Assembly: GCA_023614405.1 (NCBI GenBank)
Contig: CM042688.1
Span: 377,195,331 to 377,259,330, forward strand
Reading direction: 5' to 3'
Length of the DNA stretch: 64,000 nucleotides
From: Avena insularis
Taxonomy: Eukaryota > Streptophyta > Magnoliopsida > Poales > Poaceae
Part shown: piece by piece, positions 34,203-46,070 of the stretch
Numbering within the stretch: position 1 is the first letter of the stretch
How the letters are laid out: each line of letters begins with the position of its first letter
Position numbers and translations under genes: made by a program
The notes under the pieces: generated by a model
The model's input: the letters and a program-made list of their open reading frames with translations, nothing else
Database searches by the model: none
Told to the model about the DNA's origin: nothing

Positions 34203-34967
34203 ATGGAGACTCAGTTCACCAAGTTTTACCAGTTGGGAAACAGAGGTCAGCTGATCTTCGAGAGGGATCTGGATTCACCGATTCTTGGGACGCCCACATC
34301 CGAGTTTCTTGGAGCTCAACTTCCAGACACCTGTGAGGAGACCTACAAAGTGGCTAGTCACATGGATCTTAGAGGAAGCATTGAAGCACCAACTTCTGGA
34401 AGAATTCAGTTCTCTGTGAGAGAGAACAACTGGCTAGATGGATTAGCCAGGGCAATGCATGAAGCTCTCGCACGTCTATGTGCCCTTAGCGTCAACAAGA
34501 GCCAAGAAACCCGTTTTACCCACTATGCAAGACGTGACTTCATGGGAATGCCGATGGAGATGCCAAGTCACCCAGAGTTGAGGCGTCAAGTGGAGAATCT
34601 TGAATTCTTGCCGCCTAACAGACAGCAGGAACTGGACAATGCCAGAGAGTTAGCCAACCAGAACCGTGCCATTGCCGACTAGAAGGCCCAGACTTTCGCA
34701 CTGCTCGTCCAGGATTGCCAGTCTCTTTGCCGCCAGCGTGCCAAGAAGGATCGCACCATCGCCCGTATTTGCAAGAAGGTGGCCGACCTCGAGAAGACCG
34801 TCAAGGAGCAGGAAGCTCAGCTTGCTGCCAAGGAAGAAGAAGATGAGGGTGAAGGCATCCAGGGAGACATGGATTCTTACCTCAGCAACAATGATGACTT
34901 TCTGGAGGAAGATGCCGTGGACTTCTACACTGACGATGAGGACTCCGACTTCATCGACGATGAGTAG
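34203..34967 (+). pseudogene. G-B extra ORF upstream of gag (ORF0), one stop
   Basis: 255 codons in one frame with a single TAG at 34680-34682. Residues 1-110 contain KFYQLGNRGQLIFERDL, FLGAQL and QFSVRENNWLDGLARAM; the middle has YARRDFMGMPMEMPSHPELR. From about residue 125 to 220 the heptad-rich sequence (ELDNARELANQN, KKVADLEKTVKEQEAQL) suggests a coiled coil. The C-terminal 35 residues are very acidic (DDEDSDFIDDE). G-A has a homologue at the same place. No known domain is recognised. The ATG follows the acceptor-like AATTCTTGTAG immediately, which supports it as the start. Confidence 0.6.
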
Positions 34968-35215
34968 ATGCACTACAGCACTATCGTAGCATGAGATGTA
35001 TCGGTCCCACTGTATCGTAGCTTGCAGAATGGTTCTTCAAACCATCTGTTTTCCTTTGATTGTTGTGGTGTGTATTGTATCGTGTGCTTTCTTGCATGAA
35101 TGAAAATGGAGTTAGTTGAAAAACCTGAGTCTAACTCAAAGTTTTAACTTTGAAAAAACCAAAACTATGAACCTTAGAATTTCCCTCTTACCCCTATATC
35201 TATCTCAATCTTCAG

Positions 35216-36256
35216 GTGACTCGTGGAAACCAAGGAGAGAGCAGCTCGTCGCAGGACCCAATGCTGCAGATATTGCTGAATCTCATTGCCGACCGTGAAG
35301 CAAGCAGGGCAGAACGTCAAGCCAACTTAGCAACACTACAGAAGATAGCCCATATGGCTCTCAACAACCAAGGGCATGGAAATCAGGATCACCATGGATC
35401 TAAACTCAAAAAATTTCAGAATACCAATCCCCCAATCTTCAACCAATCTGAAAACCCATTAGATGCTTACGACTGGTTACAGACGATGGAAAACAACATC
35501 GAAGTTGCAGGAGTTGATGAAAACGAGAAAGTTCTCTTCGCCACCCACTATCTGGCAGGAGATGCAAGAGCTTGGTGGAATAGCATCTGCAATATGAACC
35601 ATGGTCAAGTGATGACATGGGAAGCATTCAAAGTCAAGTTCAGCCGCACCCACGTGCCGCAAGGTCTAGTCAACAGGATGAGAGATGAATTCCGCGAATT
35701 GAAGCAAGGAAGAATGACTGTGGTAGAGTACCGTGACAGATTCCTGTCACTTGCCCGATATGCACCTGACGAGATCAACACGGAGGCCAAGAAGAAGGAG
35801 AGATTCTTGAATGGACTGCATGATGAGATGCAGACTGTCCTCGTCAACATCCATTTTCAGGATCTCGAAGAGCTAGTCGACTCTGCCATTCAGATGGAAG
35901 GGAAGATTAACCAAGCAAACAACAATCGCAAGCGTCTTATGATGCAGCAGTCTGGATCCAGCAGTCACCAGAAGTACCGTCCCAACCCCTCACCAGGATA
36001 TGCACCTAGGAACAACTGACCCCCAACGTCTCGCCCAAGCTACCCCAACCGTAGCGGAAGCAATGTGAAGTCCGGAGGAAACAATCGCAACTCCGGTAAT
36101 GCCAACAATTTCAACCGTGCACCTCCCAAGAACAACAACAACAACACTGCACCTAGAACTAGCAGCAATACTATACCTATCACAGTCAAGGACAAGTCCT
36201 AGATCACTTGTTTCGAGTGTGGAGTGAAGGGTCACTATTCCAATGAGTGTCCCAAG
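35216..36256 (+). pseudogene. G-B gag with zinc knuckle, two stops
   Basis: Frame begins GTG ACT CGT GGA; in G-A the same codon is ATG, so the start codon is mutated. It directly follows TCTCAATCTTCAG, acceptor-like. The retrotransposon gag domain covers about residues 50-200, with LFATHYLAGDARAWWN, KVKFSRTHVP and GRMTVVEYRDRFLSLARYAP. The CCHC knuckle CFECGVKGHYSNEC is at 36209-36250. Stops are TGA 36017-36019 and TAG 36200-36202. Gag would form the virus-like particle. Confidence 0.85.
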
Positions 36257-36943
36257 AAGACTGTAGCCAATACCAATGTGAATGCCCCAGCTCAACAGCA
36301 GCGTCGTGTTCAACCAGGAAGAAGATTTGCCCTAGGGAACCCTCACAACTGCAACGGTCATCTTTTCCACATGAACGCAGAAGAAGCCCAGGAAGCGCCA
36401 GATGTAGTGCTGGGTATGTTTTCTATTAACTCAGTTTTAGCAAGAGTATTGTTTGATTCGGGAGCATCGCATTCATTTGTCACCGAAGAATTTGCATGCA
36501 CTAGTAAGATTCACTCAACCAACCTGAAGCATGTCATGATAGTTCAAATCCCCGGTTCAACTACAAAATCTAGAAAATTTTGCAAAGTTATGCCTATCAG
36601 AATACATGGGATAGATTTTTATGCCAACCTAATTGTACTTGGAACCAAAGGATTGGAAGTAGTACTAGGTATGGACTGGATGTCAAGGCATAAAGGACTC
36701 ATAGACTGTGCTAAGAAAGCCATCACCATGACCAGTAGTTCTGGAGTAACAGGAGAGCATATCTCTGAAACCTTACCCCGTCAATTCAAGTGCAACAAGA
36801 GTCTAGCCCTACCCACCATAGACCAGGTCAGAGTAGTCTGTGAATACCCCGACATATTCCCAGATGAATTACCAGGTATGCCCCCGGATAGGGATATTGA
36901 GTTCATCATCGAACTAATCCTTGGAACCGGACCCATAGCCTAG
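36257..36943 (+). pseudogene. G-B aspartic protease region
   Basis: Same frame as gag. The catalytic motif VLFDSGASHSFV has its Asp codon at 36455-36457. It is followed by the typical LGMDWMSRHKGLIDC stretch. It ends at PIA followed by TAG (36941-36943), a stop that G-A carries at the same position. The enzyme would process the polyprotein. Confidence 0.85.
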
Positions 36944-38173
36944 AGACCCTATAGCATGAAACCCTCAGAGTTAGTGGAACTGAAGAAGCAGTTAGACGCC
37001 ATGTTAGCAACAGGCTTGATTCAACCAAGTGCATCGCCATGGAGATCACCAGTGTTATTCGTCGACAAGAAAGATGGAGGCAATCGTCTGTGTACAGATT
37101 ACAGAAAATTGAATGACGTCACCATCAAAAACAAGTACCCCTTGCCAAAGATAGAGGATCTAGTTGATCAGTTGACTAGAGCCCAGGTATTCTCAAAGAT
37201 TGATCTTAGGACTGGTTATCACCAACTTAAGATTCGTGCAACGGATATTCCGAAGACCGCCTTGACTACTCGCTATGGTTTATACGAGTATACGATTATG
37301 TCTTTTGGATTAACCAATGCCCCTGCTTATTTCATGAATCTCATGAATAAGATCTTTATGAATTTCCTAGATAAGTTTGTAGTTGTGTTTATCGATGACA
37401 TCCTTATCTACTCCAAGTCAGAAGAAGAGCATGAGCAACATCTGAGAATCATCCTAGAAACCCTGAGAGAGCATCAGTTATATGTCAAGTTCAGCAAGTG
37501 TGAGTTTTGGCTGAAAGAAGTAGGATTCCTAGGACATATTGTGTCTGCCGAAGGAGTCTCTAATGATCCCGCCAAGATCAAAGATGTCGAAGAATGGGAA
37601 GCTCCAACCACTCAAACCCAAGTCCGTGCATTTCTCGGATTAGCGGGATACTACCGCAAGTTCGTAGAAGGATTCTCGAGCATCGCCCGACCGATGACCC
37701 AATTATTGAAGAAGGACAAGAAGTTTGAATAGACCGATAAATGTGAAGCCAGTTTTCAGGAGTTGAAGAAGAGATTGATATCAGCCCCAATATTAATCAT
37801 GCCAGACATCAAGAAGCCATTTGATGTATATTGTGATGCATCCAAGATTGGTCTAGAATGTGTATTGATGCAAGAAGGCAAAGTCATCACGTATATGTCT
37901 CGACAACTGAAGCAGCATGATCAGAACTATCCGACCCATGATCTTGAGCTAGCAGCTATAGTTCTAGCATTGAAGACATGGCATCATTATCTGATGGGTA
38001 GTCGCTGTGAGATTTACTCAGATCATAAGAGTTTAAAGTATATTTTCACTCAGAAAGAACTGAATATGAGGCAAAGGAGATGGATAGAGTTAATCAAGGA
38101 TTATGACCTTGACATTCACTATCACCCTGGCAAAGCCTATGTGGTAGCGGATGCTCTTAGCAGATTGCCGTGT
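36944..38173 (+). pseudogene. G-B reverse transcriptase and RNase H, one stop
   Basis: RT shows [28 protein letters not shown] and the catalytic FIDD (37388-37399), followed by GFLGHIVS and the connection region [11 protein letters not shown]. The stop at 37730-37732 is TAG in place of the TGG seen in G-A. RNase H has the acidic residues in [27 protein letters not shown] and VADALSRLP. The catalytic residues are intact. Confidence 0.88.
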
Positions 38174-39733
38174 AGGCTAAATACCATGATCAAGGAGAAG
38201 CAACCAAGTTTGTATGAAGAGTTGGAGCAGTTTAGGACTGAATTAGTTAGCAAAGGATTCTTAGCTAGCATTGAACTTCAACCCACTTTGATTTGCCAAA
38301 TCAAGGAAGCCCAGAAGGGGAATGAAAGTATCGACGGAATCAAACGTCGTATTGGTACAGGAAAGGTACCTGGATTCACTGAAGATGAAGAAGGAGTACT
38401 ATGGTACAAAGGACATATCTGTGTGCCAGCAGATTCAGAGCTAATGGAAATTATCATGACGGAAGCTCATGATACTCTTTATTCTATCCACCCCGGAGGA
38501 ACAAAGATGTATCAAGATTTGAAAGAGCAATTTTGGTGGCACAAGATGAAGAGAGAAATCGGAAGCTACATCGCCAAATGTGACATCTGTCAAAGAGTCA
38601 AAGCAGAGCATCAGAGACCTGCAGGACTATTGCAACCATTGCAGATTTCGGAATGGAAATGGGATTCCGTCGGAATGGACTTTATCACCGGTTTACCTAC
38701 TTCCAGTAAGGGAAATGACTCAATCTGGGTCATCGTTGATAGACTGTCCAAGGTAGCCCACTTCATACCTATCAAGACAACCTACCAGAGTGCAAAGTTA
38801 GCAGAGCTGTACATTGCTAGGATTGTTAGTCTGCATGGAACCCCCAAGATCATCGTATCAGATCGAGGAACCCAGTTTACCTCGAGATTTTGGCAGAAAG
38901 TTCAGGAAGGATTAGGAACCAAGTTGAACTTCAGTACCACTTATCACCCGCAAATTGATGGACAGACTGAGAGAGTCAACCAGATCCTAGAGGATATGCT
39001 TAGAGCTTGTGTGTTGGAGTACGGATCAAAATGGGAAGACTGCCTGCCTTTCGTAGAATTCTCATATATCAACATTTATTAAGCTAGTTTGCAGATGGCA
39101 CCATTTGAATTCCTATACGGAAGAAAGTGTCGCACCCCTTTAAATTGGTCGCAAGTAGGAGAGAGTCAGATCTTTGGACTCGACATTCTCCAGGAAGCAG
39201 AAGAGAAAGTTCACAAAGTCCGTGAGCACCTCAAGACCGCTCAATCCACACAGAAGAGTTATGCTGACAAGAGAAGGAGAGACCTGACTTTCAATGTTGG
39301 AGATTTTGTATATCTCAAGGTTTCACCATTGAAGGGAACTCAACGCTTTAGTCTAAAGGGAAAGTTAGCCCCCAGATATATCGGACCTTTCAAGATTCTG
39401 AACCATCGAGGAGAAGTATCGTATCAGCTGGAACTGCCTAAAGAGATGTCAGCCATCCATAATGTGTTCCATATCTCGTTACTTTGCAAATGCTTGGAAG
39501 TGCCCGAGAAGACTAAAGTTTTCAAGAACATCGATCACAGAGCCGTAGAAATCAACAATGACCTGACCTATCGGGAAGTGCCCATCCGTATCTTAGAAGA
39601 AGCCTATAGAACCACCGGGATCAGGAGTATCAAGTTTCTCAAGATTCAGCGAAGCAACCATACCGAGGAGGAAGCCACTTGGGAGCACGAAGATTACATT
39701 AGGACAGAGTTCCTAGATCTCTTTAGTTCCTAG
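38174..39733 (+). pseudogene. G-B integrase with chromodomain-like tail, one stop
   Basis: The zinc-binding part ([18 protein letters not shown] ... CDICQRV) is followed by the core with Asp in GMDFITGLP (38678-38680), Asp in VSDRGTQF (38861-38863) and Glu in GQTERVNQ (38969-38971). A TAA stands at 39080-39082 where G-A has CAA. The GPY/F motif appears as PRYIGPFKIL. The C-terminus EEATWEHEDYIRTEF is the chromodomain-type end of chromoviruses, thought to guide integration to heterochromatin. It ends with TAG at 39731-39733. Confidence 0.87.
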
Positions 39734-39769
39734 TTTTCTTTGTAAATCTCGGGACAAGATTTTGTTTAT

Positions 39770-39781
39770 GGGGGGAAGGTT
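39770..39781 (+). other. G-B polypurine tract
   Basis: GGGGGGAAGGTT just before the 3' LTR TGTAACATCCC. Confidence 0.7.
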
Positions 39782-42196
39782 TGTAACATCCCAAAACTTT
39801 AATCCAAGCTTATCAAGATCCAAATCATCAAAATTAGGGTTAACAAAAACTTTTCCAAAGTAAAAATGAAAGCATTCATGTGTATGTGCATTTGAATTAG
39901 GATTTGATTTGAGTTGCCATGGTTCTGTGATTCTTTGGTTGTAAAATATTCCTTAGGTGAAATAAACATCATCTACATCATTCCCAAACTTTTCCCAAAG
40001 AAAATCAAATCAAAATCAATTAAACAAGAGGAATGGTCATTTTGGCCATTTTAATCAACTACCCTACTTTGAGTGTTCCTAGCACTCACTTCTCAACAGA
40101 AATAATTCTAGGTCTTTACACCCCTTGATAGTACACATAATGAGGTACCAAGGCCAATTTTGTGATCTGCAAAAATCTTTCAAATGCTAATTTTAAATGA
40201 CAGTTTAAAATTGAATCTATTTCATATGGGAAGATCCCACTTTTTCAAAAACCACTGAAACAAGCTCAATTTTCAAAACCCAAGAACCCACAGAGTCTGA
40301 AGATTCTATCTAGCAAACCCACCAAAAATATTTTCAAAATTCCAAAGTTTATTTCTTGCGGTCATTTAATCAAACACTTGGCAGGCAGGTTTAAACTCTA
40401 AATCATAGCTCACTGTTTTGAACAGGGTTTTTCCCCCATTTGATCCCCATTTAATCTTTTGGTCCCCTCCTGATCTAACCATACCATTAGCACCCATCCC
40501 CTACCCCCTACTGGCAAAGCCATGCCATGCCGAGCCACCCCTCGCTGGCCGTCCATGCACTCGCCCCAGCAGACCACTTCCCTCTCTCTCGCCATGTCTA
40601 GGAGGTAGCCAGGACCTCATCGCCACCCTCTGTCCCTTGCCCAAGCCAAGCGCAGCAGTGGACCACCGAGGAGAGCCCGCGCCCAGTGCCACTGAGCCAT
40701 GCCGAGCACGCGCCAGAGCGCCACACCCGGCACGCGTGCACAGACCGCCGCTCGATCGCAGCCCGCGCCTACCGCTCCGCCACGACCTAGGGAACACGAC
40801 AGACATGCCCGTTCGCCGCCCAATGCACCACAACCACCGCTCGCCGTGGACACCGCCGCCTCTGCCGCTCAGAGCGCCAGCTCGCCCCGACCGCATACCA
40901 CCGCCCCTATGCCGCATTGAGTTCCTAGAGCACCGCCAGGAGACCGCCTGTAGATCGCCACCCTCAGCCATGCCTCTAGCTGGCCGTAGCCATGTCGCCA
41001 CCATCGCCTGCCCATCCCGCTCGGTCTCACCATCGGGCCTATAAAAGGAGGGCACCCCCAGCCATTTGAAGCACACCACTCCACTCCCCTCACCTCACTG
41101 ACCGTCCCACACCTCTAGCCGGAGCAAGGGAGCAGCAGCTCGCCGGAATTTCACCGGAGCAGGCTGCCTCTGGAGGAGAAGGGCGCCGCTGATTGCAACC
41201 ACCCCCGGAGCTGCCTCGACCGTCCCTGAGCTCGCCGTCGACCACCAGTTCGTTTGCCCGCCTCGCCGTCATCGCTGGAGCCCTGGTACGCCCCCTACAC
41301 ACCCCCACCGAGCCGCTAGGGTTCGAGCTCGCCGGCGACCTGTTCGTCGTCGACGACGATCCCCAGCCATAGATCCCAGTTCTAATCTAACGGCCCACAA
41401 CGTGCGTACCGTTTCATGTGTTAAGAACCACTGACAAGCGGGACCCCCCTGTCAGCTGAGCCCCGCGCCACGGAGCACCACTAGGCTGGCCCATGTTCGT
41501 TCCAGCGCTAGCCCAGCCGTTCAAATTTAGATTTTTCTTTTTAATTTAAATCTTAGTTCTGTCCCCTAGTTTGAAAATCAATTCAGAGAGTTTGACAAAT
41601 CCAAATTGCATGAAACCAATTTTTCCTGAAAGGTATTGAAATGATCTATCCAAGCCCGTTCGATTTAATTCAATTAGAGTTATAGATCTCTCCTAGTAAA
41701 AATAATAAAATAGAAGCATTTGCATCTTGCAACATTTTTATAAAATCAACCAAGATAGGTTTTGAGTTGATTCCAACTCTCAAAAATCACATTTCATCAT
41801 ATCTATCCAAATATGTACTAATATTAAGGTTTACATGAAGTGACTTTGGACTAGTACCAAAATAATGCTATATAGGCATTTCTACTCACTTTAAATCATT
41901 AAATAATGAACTTAAACCAAAGTAATTAGGACCCAACCTTTAAATCCCATTCCCACATGTTAGAATATGTGGTGATGACATGTGTCCACATGATCCCATA
42001 TTTTAAGTGGTGAATATTAAATCTTAGTAAATTTTTCAATGAGTACAAATTACTTTTCTAAAATAAAAAGGAGGAAACTATTGAATAAAACTTGTGATGC
42101 TTGTGATGATAATAGATCATCAATTGTGTGCCATAGAGTACTAAGTAAACTAGTTAAGTATTGTTTGGTGATTGTGTACTCCGTATGTATTTATAG

Positions 42197-42277
42197 AAGA
42201 TAGTACCGACCAAGCTTATGAGGAGGAGGAGTTCTACCAAGAAGAAGAAGAAAACTTCAACCACTGCACCAACCAAG
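42197..42277 (+). other. Exon-like block E2, G-B 3' LTR (81 bp)
   Basis: Same boundaries as the 5' copy (TTTATAG acceptor, AAG|GCAAGC donor) and the same open frame. Confidence 0.5.
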
Positions 42278-43395
42278 GCAAGCTATTGTAGTGAACTGGA
42301 ATTAAGCTAGTTAACTTGATCCAAGATGCTATAAGCATGCTTGAGTCATACCACTTTGACTATTAGTTACCCCAAGTCTTCTTTACAAGTTTTACCTCCC
42401 TTAGTTTACACAAAGTCCCTTACTTGTTTTGAAGGTAGCATAAAAAGTATAAAACTTGACCTATTTAGCTAAGCTTTATATGTCATTCTATGGCATGAGA
42501 TTGAACCCATCATCTTTCCACCTTAGTGAACACTCTTAACTTAGTAGTTTAGAGTATATAAAAACTTGAGTCACTTTAGATGGGAACACTTGGTGAAAAT
42601 GAATTATGAAAACCTTGGAATGATGAGTCATTCTATTGAGATGTTTTGACATCTGTTGAGAAACACAAATGGTTTATGATGATGAAAATGTTGAGGCATG
42701 AGCCTTAGCCCTTTTATAAAACTTATGGTTGGATTCGGATGCGATACCATTCAAAATTTACCGTACAACCACACTACCTAAATTGGGTAAGGCTTAGCTG
42801 GAAATTTATATGCATTAGTATTAGTTCCCTCACGGGAGAGGTTTGAGCTGAGGCTACCTCTCAATGTTGTCCACCTATGCAGTGCCCAAGATGACTGATG
42901 GTCATGGTTCGGAGGCCATGCTCATAGGAGAGGTGCTTATACTAGGGTGTGTAAAGGGAAGGTTATGTTTGATTATCTGCATACTAAGTATGATGATTCA
43001 GGGTTATCCGTGACAGATGTATCGAATCTTGTGGTGAAAGTGTACCAACTCTACAGAGTGTCAAACTATTCGAATAGCCGCGTCCGCGGTTATGGACAGT
43101 TGGAATGGCCATAGTGTTTCATTGTCAGATGTTTTCCAAATAACTTGAAGTGCATGATGAATCTTGACTTGACCACAACAGGGTTGTGTTTATGATACTA
43201 GCTTCCCAACTTAAGTGATTCTAGAACTTTACGTCATCTTTCTTTGCTTCTGAACTCAGCTTAGGTTTCAAACTTAACTTTATAGTTAAACTTAGATTTA
43301 GCACTTTAACTTAGCCCTATACTACTTGTTGGTGGTAGTTTGCGAGTACTTAAAGAGTACTCATGGCTTTTGTCCCTGGCTATTCTCATGGCCAG

Positions 43396-43448
43396 ACTAT
43401 GAAGGAGACTATCAAGATGATGGCCAACAGGACGGCTATGATAACTAG
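43396..43448 (+). other. Terminal exon-like block E3, G-B 3' LTR
   Basis: Acceptor CATGGCCAG retained. It encodes the same Tyr/Asp-rich 16 residues ending in TAG. The region before the acceptor differs from the G-A and G-C equivalents by a one-base indel, so the coding frame does not extend upstream of the acceptor. Confidence 0.5.
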
Positions 43449-43697
43449 GACTATCTCGCCTTCAAGATTGCTCGTGCCTCGGAAGATGGACCCCACCGCT
43501 ACGCTTATCTTTTATTTCCGCTGCTTGTTGTATTCAGACTGGATCATGAGATCCTTATTTGTGTAAGACCTTATGTATTGTTTGTAATGGATGATGTACT
43601 GTGATATCCAATCTGTTATGTCTCGCAAAAATGGTAATCCTAGGATTGTGAGGTATGGCATAACAGGCATCTGGGATTAAAAATCCGGGTGTTGACA

Positions 43698-43780
43698 GTT
43701 ATGTCTCGCAAAAATGGTAATCCTGGGATTGCGATGTACGGCATAACAGGCACCTGGACTTAAAAATGCGGGTGTTGACA
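43698..43780 (+). repeat. G-A 5' LTR, right piece
   Basis: After the duplicated GTTAT the G-A LTR resumes (GTCTCGCAAAAATGGTAATCC...) and ends GGGTGTTGACA at 43780. Primer site TGGTATCAGAGCC follows at 43784-43796. Confidence 0.85.
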
Positions 43781-43783
43781 AGT

Positions 43784-43796
43784 TGGTATCAGAGCC
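43784..43796 (+). other. G-A primer binding site (tRNA-iMet)
   Basis: TGGTATCAGAGCC, exact, three bases after the LTR end. Confidence 0.85.
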
Positions 43797-44006
43797 ATCC
43801 TGACCATAGGAGACCCTAGATAGAATGGACGTCTGAAAAACTTAGTTTCAAAACAAAGGAACTGTGTATTTATGAAAACCTATTCTGACTCTTATCCTTG
43901 AAATTCTTTCAAAAGAGTTCACATGTTCCTCAAAATTCTTGCAATTCTACATAAAATTTGACACACTTGATCACCTCACTAACTTACTCATCCCAATTAC
44001 TTATAG

Positions 44007-44816
44007 ATGGAACTAAAGTACATCAAGTTCTACCAGTTGGGCAACCGAGGAGAGCTCGTCTTCGAGAGGGACTTAAGCCAGCTAGCGGAGTTTCTTGAAC
44101 GCTCGCACCCCGAGTTCTTTGGAGCGCAGCTCAATGATCAGTCAGGAGGAGAACTGCAGTGGTTGATAATTGCGGATCTGAGAGGCAAGATGGAGCCATC
44201 CACCACTGAGAAGATACAATTCACCTTGAGGGAGAACAACTAGCTGGATGGACTAGCTAGATCAATGTAGGAGGCACTTGCGCGTCTGTGTGCGCAGAAC
44301 ATCAACCAGATCAATGGCACTCGCTTCGCTCACTATGCAAGACGTGACTATATGGGACAAACCTTGGCCATGCCAGGACATCCGCAGCTGAGGCACCATG
44401 TGTATCACCTTGACTTCATGCTGCACGAGACCCAGAAAGAGTTGGACAACGCTCGTGCCTATGCCAACCAGAAGCACGTTGTCGCAGCCGAGAAGAACCA
44501 AACCCTCGCCATCCTAGATAAGGAGAGCAAGTCACTTTGTCGCCGGCGTGACAAGAAGGACCGCATCATCGCTCACCTCCATCAGAAGGTGGTAACCTTC
44601 AAAGAGACCATCCATGACCAAGACATTCAGCTTGAGGAGAAGGAAGAAGAAAGTGAAGATATCCGTGGTGATATCAGCTCTTACCTTAGTGATGATGATG
44701 ACTATCTGGAGGACGTCGCCACGGAGTTCCACACCAATGAGGATGACGCAGACTTCCTAGATGATGAAGAACTGCCAGTTCTGATGATGAGTAGTCACAC
44801 TAGAGCACTGCTGTAG
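44007..44816 (+). pseudogene. G-A extra ORF upstream of gag (ORF0), two stops
   Basis: Homologue of the G-B ORF0 in one frame of 270 codons. TAG at 44241-44243 replaces the Trp of ENNWLDGLAR, and a second TAG lies at 44268-44270. It contains KFYQLGNRGELVFERDL, YARRDYMGQTLAMPGHPQLR, a coiled-coil-like stretch (about 44400-44640, QKELDNARAYANQ, KKDRIIAHLHQKV) and an acidic tail with DDDDYLEDV and DDEELP. The ATG follows TTACTTATAG directly, as in G-B. Function unknown. Confidence 0.55.
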
Positions 44817-45039
44817 GTGTGAGTTTGTATTCGGTTCCATTGTATTATATCATAACATAATGGTTCTTAAAACTATCTGCTTAGTATTAATAGTGTGTGT
44901 TTCTAATGTGTTGCCTTGAATGAATGAAAATGAGTTGTGGTTTTCAAACCTTAGCAATACTCAAGTTTAAACCTTTTTGAACCAAACCCATATGACATAG
45001 AAATTTCCCTCTTGTCTTATGATATATCTCAATCTTCAG

Positions 45040-46070
45040 ATGACTCGCGGAAACCCCGGTGCAGCTCATCCCACGATCCGATGCTTTAGATTATGTAGAT
45101 GCTAGTTTCATATCGTGAAGCCGGTAGAGCCGAGCATCAAGCCAATCTAGACACTCTTCAGCAGATTGTCCAGATGGAACACAACAACCAAGGCCATGGA
45201 AACCAGGATCACCATGGATCTAAGCTCAAGGACTTTCAAAACACCAACCCTCCTATGTTTAGCAAATCTGAAGAGCCCTTAGATGCTGACGACTGGCTGC
45301 AAACAATGGAGAACAACTTAGAAGTTGTAGGAGTAAATGTTGCGGAGAAAGTACTATTTGCCACCCACTACCTGGCAGGTTATGCAAGATCATGGTGGAA
45401 TAGCACCCATACAATGAACAGAGGACAGATGATGACATGGGAGGAATTCAAGATCAAGTTCAGCAGGACCCATGTGCCCCTAGGTTTGATCAGGAGGATG
45501 AGGGATGAATTCAGGGAGTTGAAGAAAGGAAGGATGACTGTGGTGGAATACCGTGACAAATTTCTGTCTCTGGCTAGGTATGCCCCTGATGAGATTGACA
45601 CAGAAGCAAAGAAGGAGAGATTCCTGAATGGCCTGCATGATGAGATGCAGACAGTGTTAGTCAACATTCCCTTTGATGACCAGATGGAAGGAAAGATCAA
45701 CCAAGCCAGTGAGAACCGCAAGCGTCATATGATGCACCAACCTGGACCCCACCATACCCCGAAGTACCACCCCAACTCGTCTGCAGGATTTGCACCAAGA
45801 AACAACAAACCCCCTATGTCCCGTCTGAACTATCCCACTCGTGGCGGAGGAAACCCGAGGCCCAGAGGCCACAACAACAACAACACTGGCAACCCCCATA
45901 ACTTCAACCATGCACCGCCAGGGTCCACCGGCACCACCAACAACAAAAATACTGCCCCAAGGACTGGAAGCAATGCCGTGCCTATTGAAGGGAAGGACAA
46001 ATTAATGATAACCTGATTTGAATGTGGAGTCACGGGTCACTACTCCAATGAGTGCCCCAAGAAGCTTGCT
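45040..46070 (+). pseudogene. G-A gag, frameshifted near its start
   Basis: ATG at 45040 follows ATCTTCAG. A shift between 45040 and 45099 puts the rest in another frame. The gag domain shows LFATHYLAGYARSWWN, KIKFSRTHVP and GRMTVVEYRDKFLSLARYAP. About 11 residues present in G-B (the DLEELVDSAI area) are reduced to FDD here. The first zinc-knuckle cysteine is a TGA stop (46014-46016); FECGVTGHYSNEC follows. Confidence 0.78.

Larger units (their letters stand above)
30096..43697 (+). mobile_element. G-B: nearly complete Ty3-gypsy chromovirus-like element
   Basis: LTRs 30096-33974 and 39782-43697, target duplication GTTAT on both sides (30091-30095 and 43698-43702), iMet-type primer site, extra ORF, gag-pol and a purine tract, 13.6 kb in total. 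It inserted near the 3' end of G-A's 5' LTR. The LTR pair is very similar, and gag-pol keeps one frame throughout, so it is younger than G-A. The first bases TATAAC show a G-to-A change from TGTAAC. Confidence 0.92.
39782..43697 (+). repeat. G-B 3' LTR
   Basis: 3916 bp, TGTAACATCCC to GTGTTGACA, followed by GTTAT. TATAAAA at 41040-41046, donor-like CCCTG|GTACGC at 41286, E2 at 42197-42277, E3 at 43396-43448 and CCGCGTCCGCGG at 43078-43089. All match the 5' LTR copies in place and phase. Confidence 0.9.

Noticed and set aside
40418..41079. Frames of 208 (+) and 192 (-) residues
   Set aside because: Second LTR copy of the same promoter block; no domain and no start context.
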